Assembly: GCA_021781095.1 (NCBI GenBank)
Contig: JAJXXM010000011.1
Coordinates: forward strand, 1-14,905
Direction of reading: 5' to 3'
DNA length: 14,905 nt
From: a bacterium
GTDB lineage: Bacteria; Eremiobacterota; Eremiobacteria; Baltobacterales; Baltobacteraceae
Under the pieces are notes generated by a model. It did no database searches. It had not been told where the DNA came from and saw nothing but the letters and a program-made list of their open reading frames with translations. This document shows, one piece after another, positions 1-7,221 of this stretch. A program made the position numbers and the translations under genes. Each line of letters opens with the position of its first letter. The first letter of the stretch is position 1.

Positions 1-10
1 AGATCGACGC

Positions 11-1000
11 GTGAGCAGCGCGCCGACCATTCGAACCGTCACCCTGAACCCGGCCGTCGACGAGGCAATCGCCGCGGAGTCGCTCCTTCTCGGCGGCATC
101 AATCGCTGCGCGCTCGATGCGGTCGACCCAGGAGGGAAGGGCGTCAACGCGAGCCGCGTGATCCATCGGCTCGGGCGCTCGACGCTCGCACTCGGCTTCG
201 TGGCCGGCGTCACCGGCGATTTTCTGCGAACGGCGCTCGATGCCGAGGGCGTACCGCATGCCTTCGAGAGCGTCGACGGACTGACGCGCATTAACGTGAT
301 GCTCTACGAGCGCGCGTCCTCTCGACGAACGCGCCTCTACCTTCCCGGCGCGACCGTCCCGCTCGCGCGCATCGATGCGCTGAAAACCGCGCTCGCATCT
401 GCACCCGCCGGTTCGATCGTCCTTCTAGGCGGAAGCCTCCCACCGGGGCTCCCCGAAACACTCTACGGCGACCTCGTCGCATGGCTCCACGCGCACGACG
501 TGCGCACGATCGTCGATACCTCCGGCCCGCCGCTCGCCCACGCGCTTGCCGCCCGTCCGCTGCTGATAAAACCGAGTCTCGAAGAGGCGGAGGAACTGCT
601 GGGGCGACGCCTCCCCGACACCGCAAGCGTCGTCGCTGCCGCACGCGAACTTCAAGAACGCGGCGCGGCTTTCGTGGTGATCTCGCGCGGTGAGGATGGG
701 GCGATCGGCCTCGATGCCGAGGGAGCCTGGGAGGCGCGCCCACCGGCGGTCACGGCATGCAGCACCGTCGGTTCGGGCGATTCCATGGTCGCAGCGCTGG
801 CGATCGCCTTGAACGAAGGGCTGCCGTTTGCTGAAGGCCTTCGGCTCGGAAGCGCTGCCGGTGCGGCGACCGCAATAACGCGTGGAACGCAACTCTGCGA
901 TCCGCACGAGATAGAGCGGCTGCTCGGTGCCGTCGTCGTCAGGAAACTCGAACCGTTATTTGGAGGCGCGCCTCATGAACGGCCCTCCGAAAAGCGGTGA
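11..1000 (+). CDS. PfkB-family 1-phosphofructokinase-like sugar kinase
   Basis: ATP-dependent kinase of the ribokinase/PfkB superfamily, closest in style to 1-phosphofructokinase/tagatose-6-phosphate kinase; it would phosphorylate a sugar or sugar phosphate in the cytoplasm. The sequence shows TLNPAVDE at residues 11-18, the substrate-binding GGKGVNASR at 41-49, GGSLPPGLP at 140-148, IKPSLEEAEELLG at 186-198, and the anion-hole/catalytic motif GSGDS at 254-258 with D257 as the expected general base. At 329 residues it is slightly longer than usual, the extra lying at the C-terminus. The start is GTG at 11; no Shine-Dalgarno is visible in the 10 upstream bases, so the true start could lie outside the window. 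No phosphotransferase-system gene is visible to support fructose 1-phosphate as substrate, so specificity is open. The last 45 bases overlap the convergent membrane-protein gene. Confidence 0.85.
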   Translation: MSSAPTIRTVTLNPAVDEAIAAESLLLGGINRCALDAVDPGGKGVNASRVIHRLGRSTLALGFVAGVTGDFLRTALDAEGVPHAFESVDGLTRINVMLYERASSRRTRLYLPGATVPLARIDALKTALASAPAGSIVLLGGSLPPGLPETLYGDLVAWLHAHDVRTIVDTSGPPLAHALAARPLLIKPSLEEAEELLGRRLPDTASVVAAARELQERGAAFVVISRGEDGAIGLDAEGAWEARPPAVTACSTVGSGDSMVAALAIALNEGLPFAEGLRLGSAAGAATAITRGTQLCDPHEIERLLGAVVVRKLEPLFGGAPHERPSEKR

Positions 1001-1189
1001 GAGTCCGCAGAAATTGACGAGTCCGGAGAGAACGAAAATAAGGCCGACGATGCCGATGATGTCGCGCCCGATTCCCGCGAGCGAATGATAGGCCCAAAAA
1101 ATCAGCAGGGCGCCGATGACGGCGCGAATGACGCGGGCGGTGCCGCTAAACAGAAAATCAACCATCCGATTCCCTTTGCAGTTCTCCAA
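956..1189 (-). CDS. Small DUF2892/YgaP-type inner-membrane protein
   Basis: Short hydrophobic protein (77 residues from the TTG at 1189, 69 from the ATG at 1165) with two membrane segments, roughly residues 20-38 and 43-60 of the long form, separated by a short loop. The order (R-x-x-R before the first helix, then a G-rich second helix) is that of the DUF2892 family, found alone or fused to rhodanese domains; its role is not established. Both candidate starts have a purine-rich stretch upstream (GAGGAA before the TTG, AAGGGA before the ATG). The ATG form begins closer to where the family normally starts. The gene lies 18 bases downstream of the BTAD regulator on the same strand and may be co-transcribed. 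Its 3' end overlaps the kinase gene by 45 bases. Confidence 0.65.
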   Translation of the reverse strand: MENCKGNRMVDFLFSGTARVIRAVIGALLIFWAYHSLAGIGRDIIGIVGLIFVLSGLVNFCGLSPLFGGPFMRRASK

Positions 1190-1207
1190 ACAAATTCCTC
1201 GCGCTCC

Positions 1208-3892
1208 CTAGCCCTCCGCATGGAGCAGCGCGCGCATAGTCGCCGACAACTCGACGCCAAGTTCGTCTTTTAGGAGCCGTTCATACCCACGCACCTCCTC
1301 GGCTGCGAGCGGAGCGTTCCCCGTCGCTAGGTACGCTCGGGCGAGCGCTTCGTGCGGAAATTCATCGAAGGGTTCGATCTTCACCATCGCATGGGCGGTC
1401 GTCATGACCGCATTCCAATCCTTGGCGGCGCTCTGCGCGGCGATCAGTTTCGTTCCCATCGCTCGCGCCGCGTCGCGGATTCGCCGCGCGCGCTCTTCAA
1501 ACCATTCCCACGGCGCCCACGACCACGACTCCTCGGAGATCGCCACAAGCGTCGCAGCCATCGCCGCGCCATCGCGCGCCGGATCGCCGCAGTCCGCCAA
1601 ATCGAGAATATCCGCGAAATTCGCGTGGAGGTTCGCACCAAGATACAACTCACCCGCTCGCAGCGTCACGGCCCCGGGGTCCCCGAGTTGCCGACGGAGC
1701 CGGTGTAAGGACGCTTTGAGCGCATTCGATCCCGCTGCTGGATCGAGATCGGGCCACAACAGATCGATCGCGCGCTCGCGGCGAACCGAGCCGCCTTCGG
1801 ACGCGAGCAACGCCAAGAGCGCCGCCGTACCCTCCGCCGTTCGAACCACCGCCCCCTCGAGCGAATCCGTCCTTCCCGTTATGATATCGAAGTTCAGCCG
1901 CGTTTCGTCGCGTGGCTCCGGCTTCGCCGGTGCGAATCGATCCACGAACGTCCTGATATACCTGGGACGCTCCGCCCAACGCTCGCGCGAGAACATCGCG
2001 ACGCCGTTCCGGAGTTCCTCGAAGCCCTCCCCCTCCGCCAATTTCGCAGCCTCGGCAATGGCCCAAGGCGCACGCTCCGGATCGCACAGTGCGCGTGCGA
2101 TATAGCACGCGGTTTGCAGCCGAAAGAGCGCTCGTTCGCCGGAGAGCGCGATCGCCCGGTCGATACAGGCGCACCGATCCTCCGGCGATTCGGAGCGTTC
2201 CGCTACCAACAACAGCGCAAAAATCGCATCGACCGGCTCGCTCTTCACCGAGCCGTCGAGATCGATTCCATAACTTCCCGCGGCGGCGCGCCAGAGCATC
2301 GGCGATCCACCGCGGTAGAGCTGGCGCATCAGTGCTGCGTGGTAGGCCGCCTCGTCGCCGATGTTGCCCTGGAGCCAGGCAAGGTAATACGCGTGGGCGA
2401 TCGCCCCGCCCGCCGCGTACGGAAGGTGCCCGGATCGCGCCGATGCGAGCATATCCTCGAGCAAGAGATCCTCTCCGCCGGCCAACGTTCGCCCCTCTTG
2501 CGCGCGAAGCACGATTCGTTGCATGTGCGCGAACCATGCCGGCGATCGGCCAAAGAACGCTCGTCCCTTTCGGTACCACACCAAGGCATCGTCGTAGCGC
2601 TTTTCGTGTACGGCAATAAAAAGTTCGACATATCGACGCGCGCCTTCTCCCCAGCGATCTTCAGGAATCGCGCCGAGCAGGTCGCGCGATCGTTCGAGTT
2701 TTCCCGATTCGGCGAGCAGTCCCGCCGTCGCCGCCCGCAGACCGACGCCCAAACGCGCATCGCTCTCTACATTTTCAAGAGTCGCGAGCCCTTCGGCGGC
2801 GAGTTGCTCGGGAGCGCAAAACGAACGGCGTGCGGGTAACATGGCGAGCCAAAGCCAGGGAAAGCTGACGAAATTCGGCGTCGCTCCCTCCATGCTTTCG
2901 AAAATGAGGCCTGGATATGCATAATCCGCGAGATCCGGCACGTGCCGCTCGCCGGCGAGCGCTCCCGCCTTGGCGAGTTGGTCGCTTGCAATAAAACCGC
3001 GAATAGCACGCAACTCGTCGTGAAGCGACGCCGTCGCCCCAAGCATGCTGTCGGCAATCTCGCACATCTCCGCTCCGTATCGCCGATGAAAGAGTCGGCG
3101 TAGGAGCGGCAATACCCGTACGCCCCCACTGACGTCGTCTGCGAGCTGAACATCATGACATAAGCGCGTGACGATCGCGGACGACCTCCCGTCGAAGTCG
3201 CCAAAATCGCGAACGGTAAGGTCTCCGAATGTCGCTGCGGCCAGAAGAGCCGAGCGAAGTTCATCGGGTAAAGGAGCGAGCACCGCAGCCTCGAGCCAGT
3301 CGAACACATCGCGCCACATCTCCTCGCCGAAATCGGCGGGATAGGGCAGTACGGTTTCGGTCGCAATTTTTTCGGCGAGAATCTTCATCGGATAGCTCCA
3401 TCCATGCGCGAACATGGCGATGCGAAATTGCGTCGATGCATCGACCCCCGCAAAGGCAGGAAAAAGCGAAAAATCCTCAACCTGAACGGCGAGCTGGGAG
3501 CGGCGGAGAACGCGCACCTCGGTCGGTGCGAAGGCCGATAATTCTGCAGGTGAGGCTCGCGTTGTCGTAACGATCAGGGACCCCGCATGGAGATGCGGGA
3601 GCGTCTCGCGAATAATATCGGCAAGACCGGCGCTCTCAAGGTGCTGCGCTTCTTCGAGAACGATCGTCCAACTTTCGCTCGATTGCACCTCCGCGATCCC
3701 GTCGCGGAGCCGAGCGAGGACGCCTTCGGTACGCTCGCCGCGCGCGCAGCGAAGCACGAGCGAACGCGCCGAGATCCTTGCCCGCTTCCGAGCAAATCGC
3801 TTTTTCCCATAGCCGGTGGGCGCCGCCACGACGAGAACTTTTTCGCGATCCTCGCGGGGCAACTCGCTCAGGGCGGATTTAGCACTCTGCAT
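1208..3892 (-). CDS. Large STAND-like ATPase regulator with C-terminal SARP winged helix and BTAD domain
   Basis: An 894-residue cytoplasmic transcription regulator. The N-terminus carries a P-loop-like AAPTGYGKKR (about 23-32) and a Walker-B-like WTIVLEEAQ (about 75-83), placed as in MalT/LuxR-type STAND ATPases. The centre is a long Ala/Leu-rich helical region resembling TPR-type repeats. A winged helix follows at about 684-754 (AIDLLWPDLDPAAGSNALKA, then HRLRRQLG), and a bacterial transcriptional activation (BTAD) domain at about 784-892 (EPFDEFPHEALARAYLATG, then ERLLKDELGVEL). It should bind DNA as a SARP-type activator under control of an unknown ligand. GTG at 3895 and ATG at 3892 are adjacent; the purine run GAGAGGT (3902-3896) gives sensible spacing only for the ATG. 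The Walker A Thr/Ser is replaced by Lys and the Walker B Asp by Glu, so ATP hydrolysis is doubtful. Targets are unknown; the divergent HPt-like gene is the obvious candidate. Confidence 0.85.
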   Translation of the reverse strand: MQSAKSALSELPREDREKVLVVAAPTGYGKKRFARKRARISARSLVLRCARGERTEGVLARLRDGIAEVQSSESWTIVLEEAQHLESAGLADIIRETLPHLHAGSLIVTTTRASPAELSAFAPTEVRVLRRSQLAVQVEDFSLFPAFAGVDASTQFRIAMFAHGWSYPMKILAEKIATETVLPYPADFGEEMWRDVFDWLEAAVLAPLPDELRSALLAAATFGDLTVRDFGDFDGRSSAIVTRLCHDVQLADDVSGGVRVLPLLRRLFHRRYGAEMCEIADSMLGATASLHDELRAIRGFIASDQLAKAGALAGERHVPDLADYAYPGLIFESMEGATPNFVSFPWLWLAMLPARRSFCAPEQLAAEGLATLENVESDARLGVGLRAATAGLLAESGKLERSRDLLGAIPEDRWGEGARRYVELFIAVHEKRYDDALVWYRKGRAFFGRSPAWFAHMQRIVLRAQEGRTLAGGEDLLLEDMLASARSGHLPYAAGGAIAHAYYLAWLQGNIGDEAAYHAALMRQLYRGGSPMLWRAAAGSYGIDLDGSVKSEPVDAIFALLLVAERSESPEDRCACIDRAIALSGERALFRLQTACYIARALCDPERAPWAIAEAAKLAEGEGFEELRNGVAMFSRERWAERPRYIRTFVDRFAPAKPEPRDETRLNFDIITGRTDSLEGAVVRTAEGTAALLALLASEGGSVRRERAIDLLWPDLDPAAGSNALKASLHRLRRQLGDPGAVTLRAGELYLGANLHANFADILDLADCGDPARDGAAMAATLVAISEESWSWAPWEWFEERARRIRDAARAMGTKLIAAQSAAKDWNAVMTTAHAMVKIEPFDEFPHEALARAYLATGNAPLAAEEVRGYERLLKDELGVELSATMRALLHAEG

Positions 3893-3956
3893 CACACCTC
3901 TCGCGACGCAAGCATACCCCCCCGACCACTATTCAACGCCTCTTTTTGGTTCATTT

Positions 3957-3985
3957 TTGGGAAGAATTCAAGAAGAGTCGATACT
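3957..3985 (+). promoter_or_regulatory. Candidate sigma70-type promoter for the HPt-like gene
   Basis: TTGGGA (3957-3962) and GATACT (3980-3985) are separated by 17 bases and each matches the -35/-10 consensus at four of six positions. They sit in the most AT-rich part of the 175-base divergent spacer between the BTAD regulator and the HPt-like gene, about 80 bases before the GTG start. This is weak sequence evidence, and the sigma-factor preference of the organism is unknown. Confidence 0.25.
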
Positions 3986-4067
3986 CGCGGTCGCCGACGA
4001 GATACGCGCAGCCCGAATCGCCCGCGTATCCACCATACGCCCATGATAACGGTCGGAGGAAACGATC

Positions 4068-4829
4068 GTGATGATCCATCAACCCATTGGGGGACCGGCC
4101 CAGAGTGAAATGCTCGAACTCAACGCAGCGGTCGAGGCCCGGAACCGCAAACTTCCGCTCATAAAGGCCGAGGTCGCAAACCTCGAGCGCGCGATTCTGC
4201 GCCACGAAGGGGCGCGCGTCCATGCGCTCTGCCGCACGATCGAGGATGAAGGCAAGAGCCTCGGCTCCCATGCCTTGGCGCCGCTCATCGAGGATGTCGA
4301 ACGGTTCTTCGATGCCGACGACACCAAGGGTGCGGTCGAACTCGCCCAGGATATCGAGGACCGTCTACAACGAGCGATGAGTTCGATCGACCACCACGTC
4401 ATCCAATTTTCGCGAGCCGCTGCCGCGTATCAACGCACGCAAGAAGTGACCGGTGTACTGCAGCATCGGCTCTTCACGACCGATATCCATCGCTTCGTGG
4501 AACGTTTTCGCGGGGACGTCGATGCCGCCTACCGTTTCGTCAAAGAACGCGCCCTACCGGAATTGCAGCGACTCTTCCTCGATCTGCGCTCGGCGATGCG
4601 GCGTGGAGCGCGTGGAGAGGTCGCCGAGCACTGCGAGCGCATTCGAGAGATCTCGACCACGATCGGCGCGCGGCGCGTCCTCGCCGAGATCAATCTCGTC
4701 GAACGCTCCTACTCCCAAGGGCACACGCAGTACGCCGATGCGTTCTACCGCGATGCCCTTCAGGAGCTTCAAGCCGTCAGTGGGTGGGTCGCCCATCGCC
4801 CGCAGCCGCAAGCAACTCCTCGGGCGTAG
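4068..4829 (+). CDS. Tandem degenerate HPt-domain-like helical protein
   Basis: A 253-residue, probably cytoplasmic, almost entirely helical protein with no signal peptide or membrane segment. Two stretches align by eye with the histidine-phosphotransfer (HPt) signature (H-T-L-K-G-S-A-x-N-L-G-A-x-x-L). The first is RTIEDEGKSLGSHAL at 56-70 with helices to about 105; the second is ERIREISTTIGARRVL at 190-205 with helices to about 237. At the phospho-acceptor position the first has Arg56 and the second Glu190, so neither keeps the His. Nearby His52 and His188 are out of register by four and two residues. A role as a docking or regulatory pseudo-HPt module is therefore more likely than phosphotransfer. 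GTG at 4068 lies 7 bases after GGAGGA (4055-4060); the ATG at 4071 is the alternative. It is divergent from the BTAD regulator, and its 3' end overlaps the reductase gene by 53 bases. Confidence 0.6.
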   Translation: MMIHQPIGGPAQSEMLELNAAVEARNRKLPLIKAEVANLERAILRHEGARVHALCRTIEDEGKSLGSHALAPLIEDVERFFDADDTKGAVELAQDIEDRLQRAMSSIDHHVIQFSRAAAAYQRTQEVTGVLQHRLFTTDIHRFVERFRGDVDAAYRFVKERALPELQRLFLDLRSAMRRGARGEVAEHCERIREISTTIGARRVLAEINLVERSYSQGHTQYADAFYRDALQELQAVSGWVAHRPQPQATPRA

Positions 4830-6102
4830 CGAATTTTTCGCGCGGCTTTGGCGGAAGCGCTCGGGCAATCTCGGCGGCATCGATGCGCTTCCACGCCGCA
4901 AAATCCACCACGCGAACGCCGCGCTCTCGCAGGAGCCGATCGATCGCGCGCGCGCCCGGCTTATCACCAACGGGCGGATTTGCAGCGATATCCTCGGCGA
5001 TGCGTTTGACCAGCACTCCGGCATCGGTTCGATTCGTGCCGACGACGCCGCGCGGACCGTGCTTGCACCAACCCGCGGCGTAGACACCCGGCTCGATCGC
5101 TCCCTCGTCGTTCGCGAAGCGGCCGCGCTTTTCGTCGAAGGGAACGCCCGGGAGCGGAGCGGTAAGGTAGCCGATCGCCGCGATCGCGGTGTCGACCGGA
5201 AGCTCGAAGCGTTCACCGGTTGGTTCGGCGCGTCCATCGACGACGCGCGTCCGTTCGAGTAACAGCCCGGTGACCCGTTCCTCGCCGAGCACCGCAACGG
5301 GTGCGGCATTGAACACGATGTGAATGCGCATCGGTTTCGGTTCGCCGACGCGCGCTGCGAACGATCGAAGAATCTCCAGATTCCGTTGCCGTACCTTGAT
5401 TTCTTTTTCGGGCACCTCCGGACCGACCTCGGCGGAAACCGCGGCGGGATCGACGATGATATCGCAGCGCTCGAGCTCTCCAAGTTCGGCGAGCTCGATG
5501 GGAGTAAAGCTTGCTTCGACCGGCCCGCGACGACCGATGAGATAGAGGTCGCGCAGGCGCGCCGCACCGATGCGCTCCGCGGCGTGGGCGCAGATATCGG
5601 AGTCGGCGAGTTCGGAGAGCGTTTTTGCGAGGACGCGGACGACGTCGAGCGCGACGTTTCCGTTACCGATTACGGCGAGGGCTTTCCCATCGAGCAATGG
5701 ATCGAGATGTCGATGTCGCGGATGTCCGTTATACCAACCCACGAATGCGGCCGCACCATAGACGCCGCGAAGGTGTTCGCCCGGAATTCCCAACGGCCGA
5801 TCGATCTCCGCTCCAATACTGAACACGACCAGATCGTACGCCGCCTTCAATTCCTCGTAGCTCAGGTCGCGTCCGATTTCAACGTTTCCGAGAAATCGCG
5901 TGCCATCACGAGAGAGCGTCCGCTCGAACGCTCGCGCGACGGCTTTCGTACTCTGGTGATCGGGAGCGATACCGCCGCGCACGAGCCCGTAGGGCGTCGG
6001 CAAACGGTCGAAGACGTCGATCTCGACGTCGGGCCAAAGCCGCGCTAGTGCATCGGCGGTATAGAGCCCCGACGGCCCGCTGCCGACGATGGCGACATGC
6101 AT
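4777..6102 (-). CDS. fprA: FprA-type NADPH:ferredoxin (adrenodoxin) reductase
   Basis: A 441-residue flavoprotein that moves electrons between NADPH and ferredoxin-type iron-sulfur proteins in the cytoplasm. Visible motifs are the N-terminal FAD Rossmann loop GSGPSG (7-12), TPYGLVRGGIAPDHQ (36-50) typical of the adrenodoxin-reductase family, the NADPH-binding GNGNVALDVVR (146-156), the Arg pair of GRRGPVEASFTP (190-201) expected to contact the NADPH 2'-phosphate, and the C-terminal FAD contact GWCKHGPRGVVGTN from about 344. The length matches the family. An open frame continues upstream to 6240, but MHVAIVGSGPSG starts exactly where the family starts, and the extension looks non-coding. GTG at 6108 is a possible alternative start; neither start has a strong ribosome site. 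No ferredoxin or P450 gene is adjacent, so its partner is unknown. Family assignment is secure. Confidence 0.93.
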   Translation of the reverse strand: MHVAIVGSGPSGLYTADALARLWPDVEIDVFDRLPTPYGLVRGGIAPDHQSTKAVARAFERTLSRDGTRFLGNVEIGRDLSYEELKAAYDLVVFSIGAEIDRPLGIPGEHLRGVYGAAAFVGWYNGHPRHRHLDPLLDGKALAVIGNGNVALDVVRVLAKTLSELADSDICAHAAERIGAARLRDLYLIGRRGPVEASFTPIELAELGELERCDIIVDPAAVSAEVGPEVPEKEIKVRQRNLEILRSFAARVGEPKPMRIHIVFNAAPVAVLGEERVTGLLLERTRVVDGRAEPTGERFELPVDTAIAAIGYLTAPLPGVPFDEKRGRFANDEGAIEPGVYAAGWCKHGPRGVVGTNRTDAGVLVKRIAEDIAANPPVGDKPGARAIDRLLRERGVRVVDFAAWKRIDAAEIARALPPKPREKFATPEELLAAAGDGRPTH

Positions 6103-6159
6103 GCTCACGGCGGGGCATTTCCGCCTTTCGCTCGCCCCTCCCTCGTCGGAGATTTTCAG

Positions 6160-6188
6160 CGCGCTCTCAGAGCGCGAGCGTACGCTCG
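6160..6188. promoter_or_regulatory. Two abutting perfect palindromes in a divergent promoter region
   Basis: CGCGCTCTCAGAGCGCG (6160-6176) is a perfect inverted repeat with 8-base arms and a 1-base centre. CGAGCGTACGCTCG (6175-6188) is a perfect 14-base palindrome overlapping its last two bases. Both lie in the 112-base spacer between the divergent fprA and Met/His-rich membrane-protein genes, and neither is followed by a T-run. Operator sites for a dimeric repressor, or a hairpin in the leader of the 6215 gene, are the simplest readings. Confidence 0.35.
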
Positions 6189-6214
6189 TGACGTCGACTC
6201 CAAAGGAGGGCACC

Positions 6215-6637
6215 ATGCAACGAATCCCCATCATCGCCAATATCTACGGTTACGCCGTCTGCTTAATCGCGGTCGTCGTCTTTTTCGCCGGCACCGCCGC
6301 GTTTATCGGCAGTGCGTTCGGCGCCGTCCATCCGACGCCGTTTCACCCGTTCCTGACGCGCAATATTCGTATCGAGCGGGGCCCGCTTCCCAACATGATG
6401 TGGCGCGAGCAATCCGGGCCGATGCACGCCGGTGCGATGCACGCCGGTTCGATGCAGCCAGGTGCGATGCAAGCCGGAATGATGCCGCAGGCGGCGGTTT
6501 CCCCGGCCGCTCATCGCGCATCGATGCTTGCAAACGCGCGGTTTGGGGCGATTCGTCGAATGACGATCGCGTTGGCGATGCTGATCGTCGCCGGCATCCT
6601 CTTCGCGCGGCACTGGCGATGGCTCCAGGCGGAATAA
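6215..6637 (+). CDS. Two-helix membrane protein with Met/His-rich repeat; family not recognised
   Basis: A 140-residue protein I cannot assign to a family. The start is ATG at 6215, preceded by a strong AAGGAGG (6203-6209); the open frame before it (from 6089) is unlikely to be translated. One membrane helix spans about residues 10-38 and a second about 116-131, ending in RHWRWLQAE. Between them is a roughly 75-residue loop with MMWREQ and four imperfect pentapeptides (MHAGA, MHAGS, MQPGA, MQAGM) at 70-89, preceded by more Met and His. Met/His clusters of this kind are known to bind copper or other soft metals in copper-handling proteins, so metal binding is a reasonable inference, not shown. 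It is divergent from fprA; its stop codon directly abuts the stop of the TVP38-type gene on the other strand. Confidence 0.7.
   Translation: MQRIPIIANIYGYAVCLIAVVVFFAGTAAFIGSAFGAVHPTPFHPFLTRNIRIERGPLPNMMWREQSGPMHAGAMHAGSMQPGAMQAGMMPQAAVSPAAHRASMLANARFGAIRRMTIALAMLIVAGILFARHWRWLQAE
6422..6481 (+). repeat. Four tandem 15-bp units encoding Met-His/Gln-rich pentapeptides
   Basis: In-frame units at 6422-6436, 6437-6451, 6452-6466 and 6467-6481 follow the pattern ATGCAxGCCGGTxCG. The first two differ at one base; the third and fourth have diverged further. A partial fifth unit (ATGCCG) follows. They encode MHAGA, MHAGS, MQPGA and MQAGM in the loop of the small membrane protein, and copy number could vary by slippage. 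Confidence 0.85.
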
Positions 6638-7189
6638 CTAGGGCATCAATCGCCAACCGAGGTAGGCGCTGACGCACGCAAACGGCAGCGCCACCGCGAG
6701 GCGCGTCCACATGTGGCGTCGCAATGGAATATTGTAGAATGCACCGGCAGTATTTGCTAACGTTCCGCCAACCCATGGAATCGCGCGCAGCGCGATAAGA
6801 AACATGGGCGAAGCGACGGGGATCCGTCGCAGCCAGGAAGGCATCGTCGCCCGGAACTCCTCGAGCTCGTAGTCGGAGGCGAGGCCTCGTGCGATCGCAT
6901 AGGTGGTGAAGCCACTAAGGACGATCGCGACGGCGCTATATGCAGCGCCCTGCCAAAACCCGAAGAGCATGCCGTTCAACAACGCGAGCGCGCCGGACGA
7001 AAGGAACGGAATACTCGCCAGGAGCGTGTACATCCCGATCGCGAGCAGCGGTCCCCACGGGCCGGCTCGCACGACCCAGGCGTGCACGTCGGCCTCGTTC
7101 GCCAGGGCGAAGAGACCGAGTGCGAGCGCCGCCGCGAGCAGCGCTCCCTGTGAAAGCGCCTTCCTCACGGTTTCTTTTCGATTTTGCAT
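6638..7189 (-). CDS. TVP38/TMEM64 (VTT/SNARE-associated) family membrane protein
   Basis: A 183-residue multi-pass membrane protein of the DedA-related TVP38/TMEM64 group, likely involved in lipid scrambling or membrane homeostasis; members are seldom characterised. Helices are visible at about 14-30 and 46-60, a re-entrant-type FLSSGALALLNGMLFGFWQG at 62-81, a helix at 84-100, and the typical second half FLIALRAIPWVGGTLANTAG at 130-149, then a last helix at about 163-178. Start chosen is ATG at 7189: the frame extends to 7270, but that would run into the divergent phosphoesterase gene at 7222 and adds a non-family N-terminus. No clear ribosome site precedes the ATG, and only 32 bases separate the two divergent starts. 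The stop at 6638 touches the stop of the preceding + strand gene. Confidence 0.82.
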   Translation of the reverse strand: MQNRKETVRKALSQGALLAAALALGLFALANEADVHAWVVRAGPWGPLLAIGMYTLLASIPFLSSGALALLNGMLFGFWQGAAYSAVAIVLSGFTTYAIARGLASDYELEEFRATMPSWLRRIPVASPMFLIALRAIPWVGGTLANTAGAFYNIPLRRHMWTRLAVALPFACVSAYLGWRLMP

Positions 7190-7221
7190 CAACGGAGGGT
7201 CCAGAGCGCGAGGGGGAACGG

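Noticed and set aside
1650..2579. A 309-codon minus-strand frame inside the BTAD regulator gene
   Set aside because: Arg/Gly-rich shadow on the same strand as a well-supported 894-residue protein with recognisable C-terminal domains.
6103..6240. A 46-residue N-terminal extension of the reductase
   Set aside because: The FAD-binding start of the family lies exactly at the ATG at 6102. The extension would overlap the start of the divergent membrane-protein gene and reads as non-coding.
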